Below, piece after piece: positions 1-8,778 of a stretch of 64,000 nucleotides of DNA. Each line of letters begins with the position of its first letter. The stretch's first letter is position 1. The notes beneath the pieces were generated by a model. It was given only the letters and a program-made list of their open reading frames with translations. It did not search any database and was not told where the DNA came from. This DNA comes from Faucicola mancuniensis (lineage in GTDB: Bacteria > Pseudomonadota > Gammaproteobacteria > Pseudomonadales > Moraxellaceae), in NCBI RefSeq assembly GCF_046523945.1, contig NZ_CP171363.1:1612001-1676000 (forward strand), in the 5' to 3' direction. Position numbers and translations under genes: made by a program.

Positions 1-62
1 ATAAAAAAATCGGATTGGTAATCATGTATTTTTTCACTTTTCTGTCATCTTTTGTTTAAAAA

Positions 63-698
63 CTAAGGTTGGATTAACCCATGTCGCATGGCAAGGTGGG
101 TGAGTTTGACATCGCTATCAATATTTAATTTTTCAAAAATGCGATAACGATAAGTGTTCACCGTTTTGACACTCACGAATAATTGGTCAGCAATCTGTTG
201 TGGGCTTTGGCAATTAACCACCATCATCGCCACTTGCATTTCTCGCTCGCTTAACTGTTCAAAAGGTGATTCGGACTTTTCCGACAGCATATCGGCAAGC
301 TGTTCGGCAACGTCCGCACTAAAATAACGACCGCCTTGAGCGATTTTTTTGATGCCTTTTATCATCTCGTCAAGTGGTGTGCCTTTGGTGATGTAGCCAT
401 TTACGCCAGCCTTTATCAGCATGGACGGATATGGCTCTTTGACAAGGGAACTGACTGCCAAAATTTTGGTGTTTTTGTCGTTTTGCAACAACCGTTTGGT
501 AACTTCTAGTCCACCTGTGTTTGGCATATTGACATCTAATAAAATCACGTCTGGTTTTAGCTGTTTGGCAAGCAAAATTGCCGTTTCGCCATTGTCCGCT
601 TCGCCCACCACGCTGATATCTGGGCTGTCGGCTAACATACGAGTGATACCCATTCGCACCAAATCGTGGTCATCTACCACCAATACACTAATCATCAT
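63..698 (-). CDS. gacA: NarL/LuxR-family response regulator, GacA/UvrY-like
   Basis: This is a two-component response regulator that would activate transcription after phosphorylation by a sensor kinase (BarA/GacS type). The protein is 211 aa from the chosen start. The N-terminal receiver domain has the acidic pair in VLVVDDHDLVR, the phospho-acceptor Asp in DVILLDVNMPN, and the conserved Thr/Ser and Lys positions (AVSSL, ITKG). The C-terminal LuxR helix-turn-helix reads LSEREMQVAMMV and ADQLFVSVKTVNTYRYRIFEKL. A longer frame runs upstream to 806, but its extra 36 residues lack receiver character, and AAGAG lies just before the ATG at 698, so I start there. Family assignment is firm; the gacA name is from overall similarity. 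Confidence 0.8.
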   Translation of the reverse strand: MMISVLVVDDHDLVRMGITRMLADSPDISVVGEADNGETAILLAKQLKPDVILLDVNMPNTGGLEVTKRLLQNDKNTKILAVSSLVKEPYPSMLIKAGVNGYITKGTPLDEMIKGIKKIAQGGRYFSADVAEQLADMLSEKSESPFEQLSEREMQVAMMVVNCQSPQQIADQLFVSVKTVNTYRYRIFEKLNIDSDVKLTHLAMRHGLIQP

Positions 699-850
699 TC
701 GCTCTTTTGTTGTTAAAAACCTTATATTAGCATAAATTTCGCTGTTTAAAAAATCAAAGTCAATATTCACAAAAAAAATCACAGGAAAAATAGCTGATTT
801 TGTCAAAAGGCTTTATAATAACACCAACCTTTTAAAAATTGAAAAAAACC

Positions 851-1444
851 ATGCGAATTAGAAAACTATTTAAATTTGAAAACGCCCACATCGTGCGAAA
901 CTGTAGCTCCGACCGTTGTAAATATTCCATTCACGGACACAGCTACCAAGTTGAATTAATCCTTGAAGCCCACCGCCTAGACCACGGACAGATGGTGTAT
1001 GATTTTGGGCTGTTAAAATCGTCTATCAAGGATATTATTGACAGTTTTGACCATGCGATTTGTTTTTGGGATAAAGATGACACCGATTATATTGACGCTT
1101 GCAAAAAATTTAGTCAGCGTTGGATTAGCTTGCCTGTGTCGCCGTCTGCTGAGCAGTTTAGCCGTGTGGTGTTTTTTTGGGTAAGAGAAATTTTAAAACA
1201 AACCCAAATGCAAAATGGCGAAACCGATGTCAAGGTGTATTCGGTCATTGCTCACGAAACGGCAACAGGCTATGCTCAATGTTTTGAAGAAGATGTGTTA
1301 AATGTACAAATGGGCGAGTTAAAATTGGAAGATTTTGCTTTTAGCGAACAAGTCAAAAATGAATGGAGCGACCCAAAAATGTATGATAAATTAATTAATG
1401 GGGAAAAGTTTGTTAATCCAACGGTGAAGTTGCAAGTTAAATGA
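851..1444 (+). CDS. QueD-like 6-pyruvoyl-tetrahydropterin synthase family protein
   Basis: A 197-aa protein of the 6-carboxytetrahydropterin synthase (QueD/PTPS) fold, which in queuosine synthesis converts dihydroneopterin triphosphate to carboxytetrahydropterin. The zinc-binding histidines appear in FENAHIVRNC and SIHGHSYQVEL, the likely catalytic Cys lies in NCSSDRCKYS, and the substrate-binding Glu in VIAHETATGYA. It is longer than E. coli QueD (about 120 aa), so it may be the longer QueD-like subgroup rather than QueD itself. A TTG at 839 is in frame, but ATG at 851 starts the conserved N-terminus. The stop overlaps the tsaE start by 4 nt (ATGA), suggesting translational coupling. Confidence 0.75.
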   Translation: MRIRKLFKFENAHIVRNCSSDRCKYSIHGHSYQVELILEAHRLDHGQMVYDFGLLKSSIKDIIDSFDHAICFWDKDDTDYIDACKKFSQRWISLPVSPSAEQFSRVVFFWVREILKQTQMQNGETDVKVYSVIAHETATGYAQCFEEDVLNVQMGELKLEDFAFSEQVKNEWSDPKMYDKLINGEKFVNPTVKLQVK

Positions 1445-1881
1445 AAAAAATAACCCTAAAATCCGAAACTGACACCCAAGCCCTAGCCAATGAGCTTGCC
1501 AACATGAATCTGACAGGTAGCGTTTGGCTATCGGGCGATTTGGGGGCGGGCAAGACGACTTTGACACGCTATTGGCTACAAGCAATGGGGCATAATGGTG
1601 CGGTGAAAAGTCCCACCTTTACCCTTGTTGAGCCGTATCGCATTACACAGACAGATGGCACAGTTAAGCCTGTGTATCATGCGGATTTGTATCGTTTAAA
1701 CGACCCAGAAGAGTTGGAATTTATTGGGTTTTATGAGTATCAAGATGATCCGAATAGTTTGGTAATTATTGAATGGGCGAGTAGGGCAGAAGGCTATTTG
1801 ACAAAACCAAATGTAACCATTGACATCAAACGCCTTGAAAATGATGATAGACTTGTTGAAATTGTTGAATTAAATGTCTAA
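1441..1881 (+). CDS. tsaE: tRNA threonylcarbamoyladenosine biosynthesis ATPase TsaE
   Basis: TsaE is the P-loop ATPase that works with TsaB and TsaD in making the t6A modification at A37 of ANN-decoding tRNAs. The 146-aa protein shows the Walker A loop LSGDLGAGKTTLTR, the family block KSPTFTLVEPY, the HADLYRL motif and WASRAEGYL near the end. Length fits the family. It overlaps the upstream queD-like gene by 4 nt and mutL by 8 nt, so the three are probably one transcript. The tsaE-mutL-miaA-hfq order is the common gammaproteobacterial arrangement. Confidence 0.93.
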   Translation: MKKITLKSETDTQALANELANMNLTGSVWLSGDLGAGKTTLTRYWLQAMGHNGAVKSPTFTLVEPYRITQTDGTVKPVYHADLYRLNDPEELEFIGFYEYQDDPNSLVIIEWASRAEGYLTKPNVTIDIKRLENDDRLVEIVELNV

Positions 1882-3361
1882 TCGTATCCACAAATTATCG
1901 CCACTTTTAATCAACCAAATCGCCGCTGGCGAAGTCGTTACACGCCCATCATCAGTCGTCAAAGAACTCATAGAAAACGCCATAGACGCACACGCCACCC
2001 ACATTCGCATTGACATAGAACAAGGCGGACTCGGACTAATCCAAATCACCGACAACGGCAACGGCATTCACCCAGACGACATGATTTTGGCGGTAACACG
2101 CCACGCCACGAGCAAACTTGCCGATGTCGGACAGCTCACAGGCATTGACACGCTTGGCTTTCGTGGCGAAGCGTTGGCATCTATCTGTGCCGTATCGCAT
2201 CTCACGCTTGCCACGAGCCACGACACATCAGGCATTGGGCGACAGCTCACCCTATCGGGCGATGACGCAAGCCACGCCGACATTCAGCCGATTGTCAAAA
2301 CCAAAGGCACGACCGTCAGCGTCCGAGATTTGTATTTTAACGTCCCTGCAAGGCGAAATCATTTAAAAAGCATTCAAACAGAATTTAGTCATATTGAACA
2401 AATCGTCCAAAAAATCGCCATTAGTTTTGCCGATATTCATTTGGAATTGTATCATCAGAACAAATGTCGGCTAAATTTACCTTGTCAAAAAAACGACAAT
2501 TTACACCGATTAGAAACCGCTTTAAATCAAAATTTAAACCAACATTACGAGTTTTTTTTATCGTTTTCTAGTTTGTTAAATCAAAATATGGCAAACACGA
2601 TTGAGCCGAAAGTGTCAGGTTTTTTATTCACGCCAAACGAGCAACAAAACCAACATTTACCAAAACTTATCTATATAAATCAAAGACTTGTAACCGATTT
2701 AGCCATTAGCCAAACCTTGCAAAAAGTCGCTCGTCAAGCAGGATTTGAGCAGTTGGGCTATGCGTTGTTTTTTCAATTACCGATTGAGTGGATTAATGTC
2801 AATATTCACCCAAGCAAACAAAACGTTAAAATTCAACAACTTGCCAATATTTTAAGCTATCTTAATCAAGCGTTACTTGAAAAATTAAAAACGATAAATC
2901 AGCCGATTTTGACAAATAAAACTGAAAATTTAGTTAAAAATAATCTAAAAGTTTCTGAAAAAATCGTTGATTATCAAGTAAATAATACAGAAAATTACCA
3001 AACAAATATTCATCAAATTGATAAAAAAAATACCAATGTTATTCAACATTTTACGCAAAATTTTGAAAAAAATCATGAAAATTTTGTCAAAAATACAATC
3101 AATTTACCGTTAATTCTTTCAATTATTGATAACAATAGTCAAAAAACATTGGCTATTCATTACAATGAAAGTTTGTTTTTGTTAAATATTAGCCAACAAA
3201 GTTTGTTAAATGGGATTTTGTTAAAAGCAGAAAATCCATTGCAAGCGATGAATGATTGGGTAAAAAGTGCATTTGTGCAAAATGGCAATATTGAACAAAA
3301 GTTAATCAATGATTGGCTAAAATCAGCAAAACAAATTCATTATGCGGATTTGATTTTATAA
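1874..3361 (+). CDS. mutL: DNA mismatch repair protein MutL
   Basis: MutL is the GHKL ATPase that links MutS mismatch recognition to downstream repair. The N-terminal ATPase motifs are clear: QIAAGEVVTRPSSVVKELIENAIDA, DNGNGI, and GFRGEALASI. The C-terminal dimerisation region is recognisable only near the end (ENPLQAMNDWV). At 495 aa it is shorter than E. coli MutL (about 615 aa), mainly because the linker is short. The linker (about residues 350-410) is very Asn/Lys/Gln-rich. Base composition drops sharply from the C-rich first 500 bp to the AT-rich second half. No endonuclease DQHAxxE motif is visible, as expected for a Dam/MutH-type or unknown strand-discrimination system. Overlaps tsaE by 8 nt. 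Confidence 0.93.
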   Translation: MSNRIHKLSPLLINQIAAGEVVTRPSSVVKELIENAIDAHATHIRIDIEQGGLGLIQITDNGNGIHPDDMILAVTRHATSKLADVGQLTGIDTLGFRGEALASICAVSHLTLATSHDTSGIGRQLTLSGDDASHADIQPIVKTKGTTVSVRDLYFNVPARRNHLKSIQTEFSHIEQIVQKIAISFADIHLELYHQNKCRLNLPCQKNDNLHRLETALNQNLNQHYEFFLSFSSLLNQNMANTIEPKVSGFLFTPNEQQNQHLPKLIYINQRLVTDLAISQTLQKVARQAGFEQLGYALFFQLPIEWINVNIHPSKQNVKIQQLANILSYLNQALLEKLKTINQPILTNKTENLVKNNLKVSEKIVDYQVNNTENYQTNIHQIDKKNTNVIQHFTQNFEKNHENFVKNTINLPLILSIIDNNSQKTLAIHYNESLFLLNISQQSLLNGILLKAENPLQAMNDWVKSAFVQNGNIEQKLINDWLKSAKQIHYADLIL

Positions 3362-3427
3362 AAATGGCTTTTATGGTAAAATACCTAAAGTTCTTTTATT
3401 TTTTAAAGCGTAAACCAAAACTAAAAA

Positions 3428-4387
3428 ATGCAATCCGTCATCTGTCTAATCGCTCCCACCGCTAGCGGAAAAACCGCACTCGCCTACGAACTCTACGACA
3501 CAGGCAAATACCACCTAATTTCCGTTGATAGTGCCTTGATTTACCGAGATATGAACATCGGCACAGCCAAACCGACAAGCAAAGAATTAGTAAAATATCC
3601 GCACGCTTTGGTGAATATTATTAAACCAGACGAAACATATAGTGTAGCTACCTTTATCAATGACACCAAACGAGAAATAGATTTTGCCCATGCCAACGGC
3701 AAAATTCCGCTATTGGTCGGCGGTACGATGATGTATTACATGGCGATTTTGGACGGTATTAACGACATTCCTGCAACTTTGCCCGCCACTCGTGAAACCG
3801 TTAATCAGATGATAGCCACGCACGGTATTGAGCATTTGCACCAATATTTACACCAAATTGACCCAATTTTGGCACAAAAACTCAAACCCAACGACAGCCA
3901 ACGTATCGGACGAGCGGTGGAAGTTTTTTTACAAACCAACAAACCGTTAAGCGAATGGCAAAATCAGCCGAACATTGCACTAGCGGACAATCCTGCTCAA
4001 AACTGGTCAATTTTTTGTGTCATGCCAGATAGAAATTGGCTACACGAACGCATTGATTTACGTTTGCAACAGATGTGGCAACAAGGCTTGGTGGAAGAAG
4101 TTATTTCTTTAAAAAATAATTATAATTTGCACGCTGATATGCCGTCCATGCGGTGCGTGGGCTATCGCCAAACGTGGGATTTTTTGGAAAAAATAACGAA
4201 AAACCCACAAATATCAATGCTTGAGGCTAGACAAGCCATGCAAAATGAGGCATTATATGCAACAAGGCAGTTAGCAAAACGCCAATATACATGGATGCGA
4301 AAGCTGTTAAGCACACAAAAAATCATTGAACGGCATAACGTACAACAATTTTTAAGCGTACAAGCATTAAAAAACCAACTCGTATAA
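3428..4387 (+). CDS. miaA: tRNA dimethylallyltransferase MiaA
   Basis: MiaA adds a dimethylallyl group to N6 of A37 in tRNAs reading UNN codons. The 319-aa protein has the P-loop APTASGKTALAYE at its N-terminus, the substrate motif SVDSALIYRDMNIGTAKP, GGTMMYYMAILDG, and the C-terminal tRNA-binding RQLAKRQYTWMRKL. It lies 66 nt after mutL and before hfq, the usual neighbours. Length and motif order are standard for the family. Confidence 0.95.
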   Translation: MQSVICLIAPTASGKTALAYELYDTGKYHLISVDSALIYRDMNIGTAKPTSKELVKYPHALVNIIKPDETYSVATFINDTKREIDFAHANGKIPLLVGGTMMYYMAILDGINDIPATLPATRETVNQMIATHGIEHLHQYLHQIDPILAQKLKPNDSQRIGRAVEVFLQTNKPLSEWQNQPNIALADNPAQNWSIFCVMPDRNWLHERIDLRLQQMWQQGLVEEVISLKNNYNLHADMPSMRCVGYRQTWDFLEKITKNPQISMLEARQAMQNEALYATRQLAKRQYTWMRKLLSTQKIIERHNVQQFLSVQALKNQLV

Positions 4388-4519
4388 TATTTTACATTGA
4401 CAAATGAATAAGAAATCGGCAAAATAAACTTTTTTTAATACAACTTTATAATTGATACATAAAAGTTTATTTTAGTATAACAATAATTTATCGTGATACA
4501 CTTTTTGGGAGAAATCACC

Positions 4520-5098
4520 ATGTCAAAAGGTCAAACCCTACAAGACCCATTCCTAAACTCATTACGCAAAGACCGTATTCCTGTATCTATTTTTTTGGTA
4601 AATGGTATCAAATTACAAGGTCAGATTGAGTCGTTTGACCAATATGTTGTGTTATTAAAAAATACAGTCAGCCAAATGGTCTACAAACACGCCATTTCTA
4701 CCGTTGTCCCAGCTCGTAACCCACGCACCGCAACAGGCACACTACCAGCGACTGCAAACGGTACTTTTCCACAAGCTACTGGCATGGGTTTTGAGCGTCC
4801 AGCAGGCTTTGAGTCGCCACAATACGGCGGTGCAGGGCGTGGCTTTGGTACGGTTACTAGCCGAACGCCAAGTTTTGCCAATAACAACGAACGTGGTTTT
4901 GGTGAACGTACTGGTTTTGATAATGGATTTGATAACGACCAACAACGTGGTTTTGCAGGTGGTGCAGGCTTTGGCGGTGGTTTTGACCGTAGCGGTTTTA
5001 GTGAGCGTGGTTTTGACGCAGGCTTTGAAAATAAGGGCTTTGACAGTGAAACCGAAGGTTTTGATAACGACCAAAACGATGAAGAACAAAAATTTTAA
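4520..5098 (+). CDS. hfq: RNA chaperone Hfq with extended Gly/Phe-rich C-terminus
   Basis: Hfq is the hexameric Sm-fold protein that pairs small RNAs with mRNAs. The core (residues 1-70) has GQTLQDPFLNSLRKDRIPVS, Sm1 with FLVNGIKLQGQIESFDQYVV and Sm2 with YKHAISTVVP. After residue 75 a tail of about 115 residues follows, made of loose repeats such as GFERPAGFE, RGFGERTGFD, NGFDND and GFGGGFDRSGF, ending in an acidic stretch. The total of 192 aa compares with 102 aa in E. coli; long Gly-rich tails are known in Moraxellaceae. A frame is open from 4493, but ATG 4520 has GGGAGAA upstream and matches the conserved N-terminus. Confidence 0.96.
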   Translation: MSKGQTLQDPFLNSLRKDRIPVSIFLVNGIKLQGQIESFDQYVVLLKNTVSQMVYKHAISTVVPARNPRTATGTLPATANGTFPQATGMGFERPAGFESPQYGGAGRGFGTVTSRTPSFANNNERGFGERTGFDNGFDNDQQRGFAGGAGFGGGFDRSGFSERGFDAGFENKGFDSETEGFDNDQNDEEQKF

Positions 5099-5114
5099 TA
5101 TCAATCTGCTTGAT

Positions 5115-5146
5115 AAAAAACCTGTCTTTTGGCAGGTTTTTTTATT
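5115..5146 (+). terminator. Rho-independent terminator after hfq
   Basis: AAAACCTG at 5117-5124 pairs with CAGGTTTT at 5133-5140 around an 8-nt loop and runs into a T-rich tract. It sits 18 nt after the hfq stop and closes the tsaE-mutL-miaA-hfq cluster. Confidence 0.85.
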
Positions 5147-5277
5147 TTGATAAACTTTGTCAAAAAATGATAAAATAACGCTTTGACATTTGATTGTTTG
5201 ACAAATTACATACTGAATTGTCATAAAAATTAAAGTATGATAAACAGATTTTTAAAAAATAAATAAAAAGGTTTTTT

Positions 5278-6252
5278 ATGACAACAACCGAACAAAACAG
5301 CTATTTACAAGACGCCATTAATGCCATTCGCACCGAACAGCAAGCCTTAGAGATTTTGATTAACGAGCTTGACGAGCGATTTATTACTGCTTGCCAACTG
5401 CTAGAAAACTGTCAAGGGCGGGTCGTGGTAACAGGCATGGGCAAGTCAGGGCATATCGGTCGCAAAATGGCGGCGACTTTTGCATCAACAGGTACGCCTT
5501 CGTTTTTTATGCACCCAGCAGAAGCAGGGCATGGCGACTTGGGTATGCTTGTCAAAGGCGATGTGCTAATCGCTATTTCAAACTCGGGGCAATCGGACGA
5601 AATCCGCCGTTTGTTGCCTGTTGTAGAAAAACTTAACATTCCGATGATTAGTATTAGTCGTGATAAACGTGGCTTTTTACCGCAATCGGCTACGGTTGCC
5701 TTGACGTTAGGGGCATCGGACGAAGCCTGTCCGCTTGGGCTTGCACCGACTTCTAGCACGACAGCAACTTTGGCATTGGGCGATGCGTTGGCGGTGGCGT
5801 TGGTGCATAGCAAAAACTTCACATCGGACGATTTTGCTTTGTCGCACCCTGCAGGGGCATTGGGCAAACGCCTTTTGACAAAGGTTTCGGACGTGATGCA
5901 CAGTACCGATTTGCCGATTATTGCACAGACTGCCAACGTGGAACAAGCCTTGTTTAGCATGACGAGCGGACGGCTTGGCATGACGGTGATTGTCAATGGT
6001 GATAAGCAAGTGGTGGGCGTGTTTACCGATGGCGATTTACGCCGAGCATTGGCAAAAAACATTACGCTTAGCACCACGATTGACAGCGTGATGACCGAAA
6101 ACCCAAAAACCATTGCCCAAGACGTGCGAGCATCGGACGCTTTAACAATAATGAATGAGAAAAAGGTCAATCAATTGTTGGTGTTAGATGATAAAAAACA
6201 GTTGGTCGGGATTATCAGTTTGCATGATTTGTTGCAAGCAGGTGTAAAATAA
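5278..6252 (+). CDS. kdsD: D-arabinose 5-phosphate isomerase KdsD
   Basis: KdsD interconverts ribulose 5-phosphate and arabinose 5-phosphate, the first step towards Kdo of lipid A inner core. The 324-aa protein has an N-terminal SIS sugar-isomerase domain (VVVTGMGKSGHIGRK, MHPAEAGHGDLGML, ISNSGQSDEI) and, after ALSHPAGALGKRLL, two C-terminal CBS domains (about 205-324). Length is the KpsF/GutQ/KdsD standard. It opens a Kdo/LPS-transport series with kdsC, lptC, lptA and lptB on the same strand, which supports KdsD over the paralogue GutQ. Confidence 0.94.
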   Translation: MTTTEQNSYLQDAINAIRTEQQALEILINELDERFITACQLLENCQGRVVVTGMGKSGHIGRKMAATFASTGTPSFFMHPAEAGHGDLGMLVKGDVLIAISNSGQSDEIRRLLPVVEKLNIPMISISRDKRGFLPQSATVALTLGASDEACPLGLAPTSSTTATLALGDALAVALVHSKNFTSDDFALSHPAGALGKRLLTKVSDVMHSTDLPIIAQTANVEQALFSMTSGRLGMTVIVNGDKQVVGVFTDGDLRRALAKNITLSTTIDSVMTENPKTIAQDVRASDALTIMNEKKVNQLLVLDDKKQLVGIISLHDLLQAGVK

Positions 6253-6306
6253 TTAATTTGTTATTTTAATAAAACTAAATATTTTTAAAAATTTATCGGA
6301 TTTTTT

Positions 6307-6828
6307 ATGCAAAATTTATTAAATAAAGCCAAAAATATCAAAATGTTAGTGCTAGACGTGGACGGTATTTTATCTAACGGTCAAATTATCTATGATGCCA
6401 ATGGCGTGGAAACCAAAGCCTTTAACGTGCAAGATGGTTTTGGCATTAAACGCTTGCAACAGTTTGGCATTGCCGTTGCCATTATCACAGGGCGAAAAAG
6501 CCAAATTGTCGCCAATCGTGCCAAAGAATTGGGCATTGAATTGTTGGTACAAGGGCGTGAAGATAAATTAGTTGTATTAAATGAATTGTTAAAAAATTCT
6601 GAACTAACGTTGGCGGAATGTGCTTATATGGGCGATGATTTGCCAGATGCCAGAGCCATTCAAGCCGTTGGTTTTTCTGCAACTGTGCCAAACGCTCACA
6701 GTGAAATCAAAAAAATCGCTGATATGATAACCACCAATGGCGGTGGCGATGGTGCGGTGCGAGAAGTGTGCGATATTTTGCTAAAAGCGACAGGCAATTA
6801 TGATAAAATGTTGGCAAATTATTTGTAA
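6307..6828 (+). CDS. kdsC: 3-deoxy-D-manno-octulosonate 8-phosphate phosphatase KdsC
   Basis: KdsC is a HAD-superfamily phosphatase that releases Pi from Kdo-8-phosphate to give Kdo. The 173-aa protein shows HAD motif I LVLDVDGILSNG, motif II IITGRKSQ, and motif III/IV in CAYMGDDLPDARA. Like other C0-type HADs it lacks a cap domain. It lies 54 nt after kdsD and 20 nt before lptC, consistent with one operon. Confidence 0.95.
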   Translation: MQNLLNKAKNIKMLVLDVDGILSNGQIIYDANGVETKAFNVQDGFGIKRLQQFGIAVAIITGRKSQIVANRAKELGIELLVQGREDKLVVLNELLKNSELTLAECAYMGDDLPDARAIQAVGFSATVPNAHSEIKKIADMITTNGGGDGAVREVCDILLKATGNYDKMLANYL

Positions 6829-6848
6829 TTTTTTACAAGGGTAAACTT

Positions 6849-7409
6849 ATGTCAAATAAAACCTTGTTTGTTTTTGGTTTGATTTGTATTGTCGTGGCTG
6901 GCTATTTTTATAAAAGTGGCGATAGTTCATTGACAAATATCAAGCTAAAAGCCTCTGATATTGACTATCAAGCGAGTAATATCAAGGCTTTGCAAACCGA
7001 TGAAACAGGCAATGTGCATTACCAAATGACGGCAAAAGGCGTAACGCATTATCAAAAAGCCGGTTCAGCCGTGCTTGAAAGTCCGAATATTATTTTGCCA
7101 AATCACAACAACAAACAAATTACGCTAACAGCGGATAACGCCACGTTTGACGAAAATTCGCAAATCGCTCAATTAACCAATAATGTTAAAGTCGTGAGTA
7201 AATCTGTGCAAAATGACGACACCGCACCGATTGAATTTACCACAACGCAAATGGTTGGCGATTTAAAAAATAAAAAAATCATGAGCCAAAGTGTTGTCAA
7301 AGTCAATCAACAAGGCAACACCTTTGAAGCCCAAAGCATGTACGGCGATATGGCGACAGGCGATTATCAGTTTGAAAAAGTGGCGATGACGTTTTTGCCG
7401 AATAATTAG
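6849..7409 (+). CDS. lptC: LPS export periplasmic-anchor protein LptC
   Basis: LptC is the bitopic inner-membrane subunit that passes LPS from LptB2FG to LptA. The 186-aa protein has one N-terminal membrane segment (about residues 5-22, LFVFGLICIVVAGYFY) and then a beta-rich periplasmic domain with the family pattern IKALQTDETGNVHYQMTAKG and LTADNATFDENSQIAQL. The identity rests partly on position between kdsC and lptA, which is invariant in relatives. Confidence 0.9.
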   Translation: MSNKTLFVFGLICIVVAGYFYKSGDSSLTNIKLKASDIDYQASNIKALQTDETGNVHYQMTAKGVTHYQKAGSAVLESPNIILPNHNNKQITLTADNATFDENSQIAQLTNNVKVVSKSVQNDDTAPIEFTTTQMVGDLKNKKIMSQSVVKVNQQGNTFEAQSMYGDMATGDYQFEKVAMTFLPNN

Positions 7410-7515
7410 TTTTTTTTCTAATTTTTTTAGAAATTTTAATAATTTATTGTTGATTTAATGAGAGTAGGGGCGTATTGCATACGCCCAAATTATCAAATTT
7501 TTAAGGTTAATTTTT

Positions 7516-8040
7516 ATGTTAAAACAGCCCCTTTCTTTGCAAAAATTAGCCGTTTTTGCGGTTTTATCAAGCGTAACTGTGGCAAGTTTTGCCTTACCGT
7601 CAGATGCCAACGAGCCAATCCGACTGCTTGCCGACAAAGCCACCTACAGCGAAAGCACAGGCAAAACCACCTATTCTGGCAACGTCAGCATCACGCAAGG
7701 CACGCTAAAAATGACAGCGTCAAATTTGACAGTAAATTTATCCAATGCCAAAGCAATTGATAGTGCAGTCGCCACAGGTAGCCCAGCGACTGTACAACAA
7801 ATCGTTACCAAAGAAAAAGGTTTAGCAAAAGGGCAAGCCAATCGCATTGACTATAACGTCAAAACAGGCATTGTAACTTTGACAGGTAATGCCAAATTAA
7901 CGCAAAACGGAGCGAGTTTTGCAGGGAATGTCATTCGTTATAGCCTAAAAGTGGGCGATGTGGAAGCGACTGCAGGCGGAAGTCAGCGAGTTGAGTTGGT
8001 ATTCCCACCGCAAGCATCTAACCGTCAAGGGGTGCGTTAA
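7516..8040 (+). CDS. lptA: LPS transport periplasmic protein LptA
   Basis: LptA forms the periplasmic bridge that carries LPS to LptDE. The 174-aa precursor has a signal peptide (about residues 1-30, cut near FALPSDA), then the OstA-like beta-jellyroll: PIRLLADKATYSESTGKTTY, SGNVSITQGTLKM, and RIDYNVKTGIVTLTGNA. Its TAA shares one base with the lptB ATG, so the two are translationally coupled. The 106-bp gap before it from lptC shows no obvious terminator. Confidence 0.93.
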   Translation: MLKQPLSLQKLAVFAVLSSVTVASFALPSDANEPIRLLADKATYSESTGKTTYSGNVSITQGTLKMTASNLTVNLSNAKAIDSAVATGSPATVQQIVTKEKGLAKGQANRIDYNVKTGIVTLTGNAKLTQNGASFAGNVIRYSLKVGDVEATAGGSQRVELVFPPQASNRQGVR

Positions 8041-8765
8041 TGGCTCATCTTGTCATGCAACACCTTGCCAAACGCTACGGCAAACGTTGGGTCGTCAAAG
8101 ACGTATCATTTTCGGTGGAACGAGGGCAAGTTGTCGGTATTTTAGGCCCGAATGGAGCGGGCAAAACCACGAGCTTTTATATGGTGGTCGGACTTGTCAA
8201 TATGGACAAAGGCTCAATTCATCTAGGCGAGCAGGATATTTCATCGCTTGCCATGCACGAGCGAGCCAATGCAGGAATCGGCTATCTACCGCAAGAAGCG
8301 TCCATTTTTCGCAAACTTACCATTGAAGAAAATATTTTATCCATTTTGCAAACTCGCAAAGATTTGGATAAAAATGGACAAAAGCAAGCCCTTGAACAGT
8401 TAATGGCAGAATTTCACCTTGAACACGTCCGTCATTCACTTGGTATGAGCGTATCTGGGGGCGAACGCAGACGTTGTGAAATTGCTCGTTGCCTTGCCAG
8501 TAATCCAAAATTTATCTTGCTAGATGAGCCGTTTGCAGGGGTGGACCCGATTTCGGTTGGCGATATTAAAGACGTGATAACTACGCTAAAAAATCGTGGC
8601 ATTGGCATACTGATTACCGACCATAATGTTCGAGAAACGTTGGCGATTTGTGAAAAAGCCTACATTGTGTCCGAAGGGGCGATTATTGCTGACGGCACGC
8701 CAGAGCATATTTTGGAACATGAACTGGTGCGAAAAGTATATTTGGGTGAAGATTTTAATATTTGA
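8040..8765 (+). CDS. lptB: LPS export ABC transporter ATP-binding protein LptB
   Basis: LptB is the ATPase dimer that powers LPS extraction with LptFG. The 241-aa protein has Walker A GPNGAGKTTSFYM, Q-loop region YLPQEASIFRKLT, signature SVSGGERRRCEIAR, Walker B FILLDEPFAGVDP and switch His in LITDHNVRET. The signature and the C-terminal VRKVYLGEDF are typical of LptB. It overlaps lptA by 1 nt; no rpoN follows, unlike in many gammaproteobacteria. Confidence 0.96.
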   Translation: MAHLVMQHLAKRYGKRWVVKDVSFSVERGQVVGILGPNGAGKTTSFYMVVGLVNMDKGSIHLGEQDISSLAMHERANAGIGYLPQEASIFRKLTIEENILSILQTRKDLDKNGQKQALEQLMAEFHLEHVRHSLGMSVSGGERRRCEIARCLASNPKFILLDEPFAGVDPISVGDIKDVITTLKNRGIGILITDHNVRETLAICEKAYIVSEGAIIADGTPEHILEHELVRKVYLGEDFNI

Positions 8766-8778
8766 TTTGAGCTGAACA

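Noticed and set aside
4770..5090. Repeated units in hfq as a possible CRISPR or tandem DNA repeat
   Set aside because: Units are coding, irregular in length and sequence, with no spacers; no CRISPR array was seen anywhere in the window.
4742..5224. 160-codon ORF opposite the hfq tail
   Set aside because: Thr/Lys repeats are the complement of the Hfq Gly/Phe repeats; a mirror artefact.
5412..6170. 252-codon ORF opposite kdsD
   Set aside because: Antisense of a complete kdsD with no ribosome site or recognisable motif.
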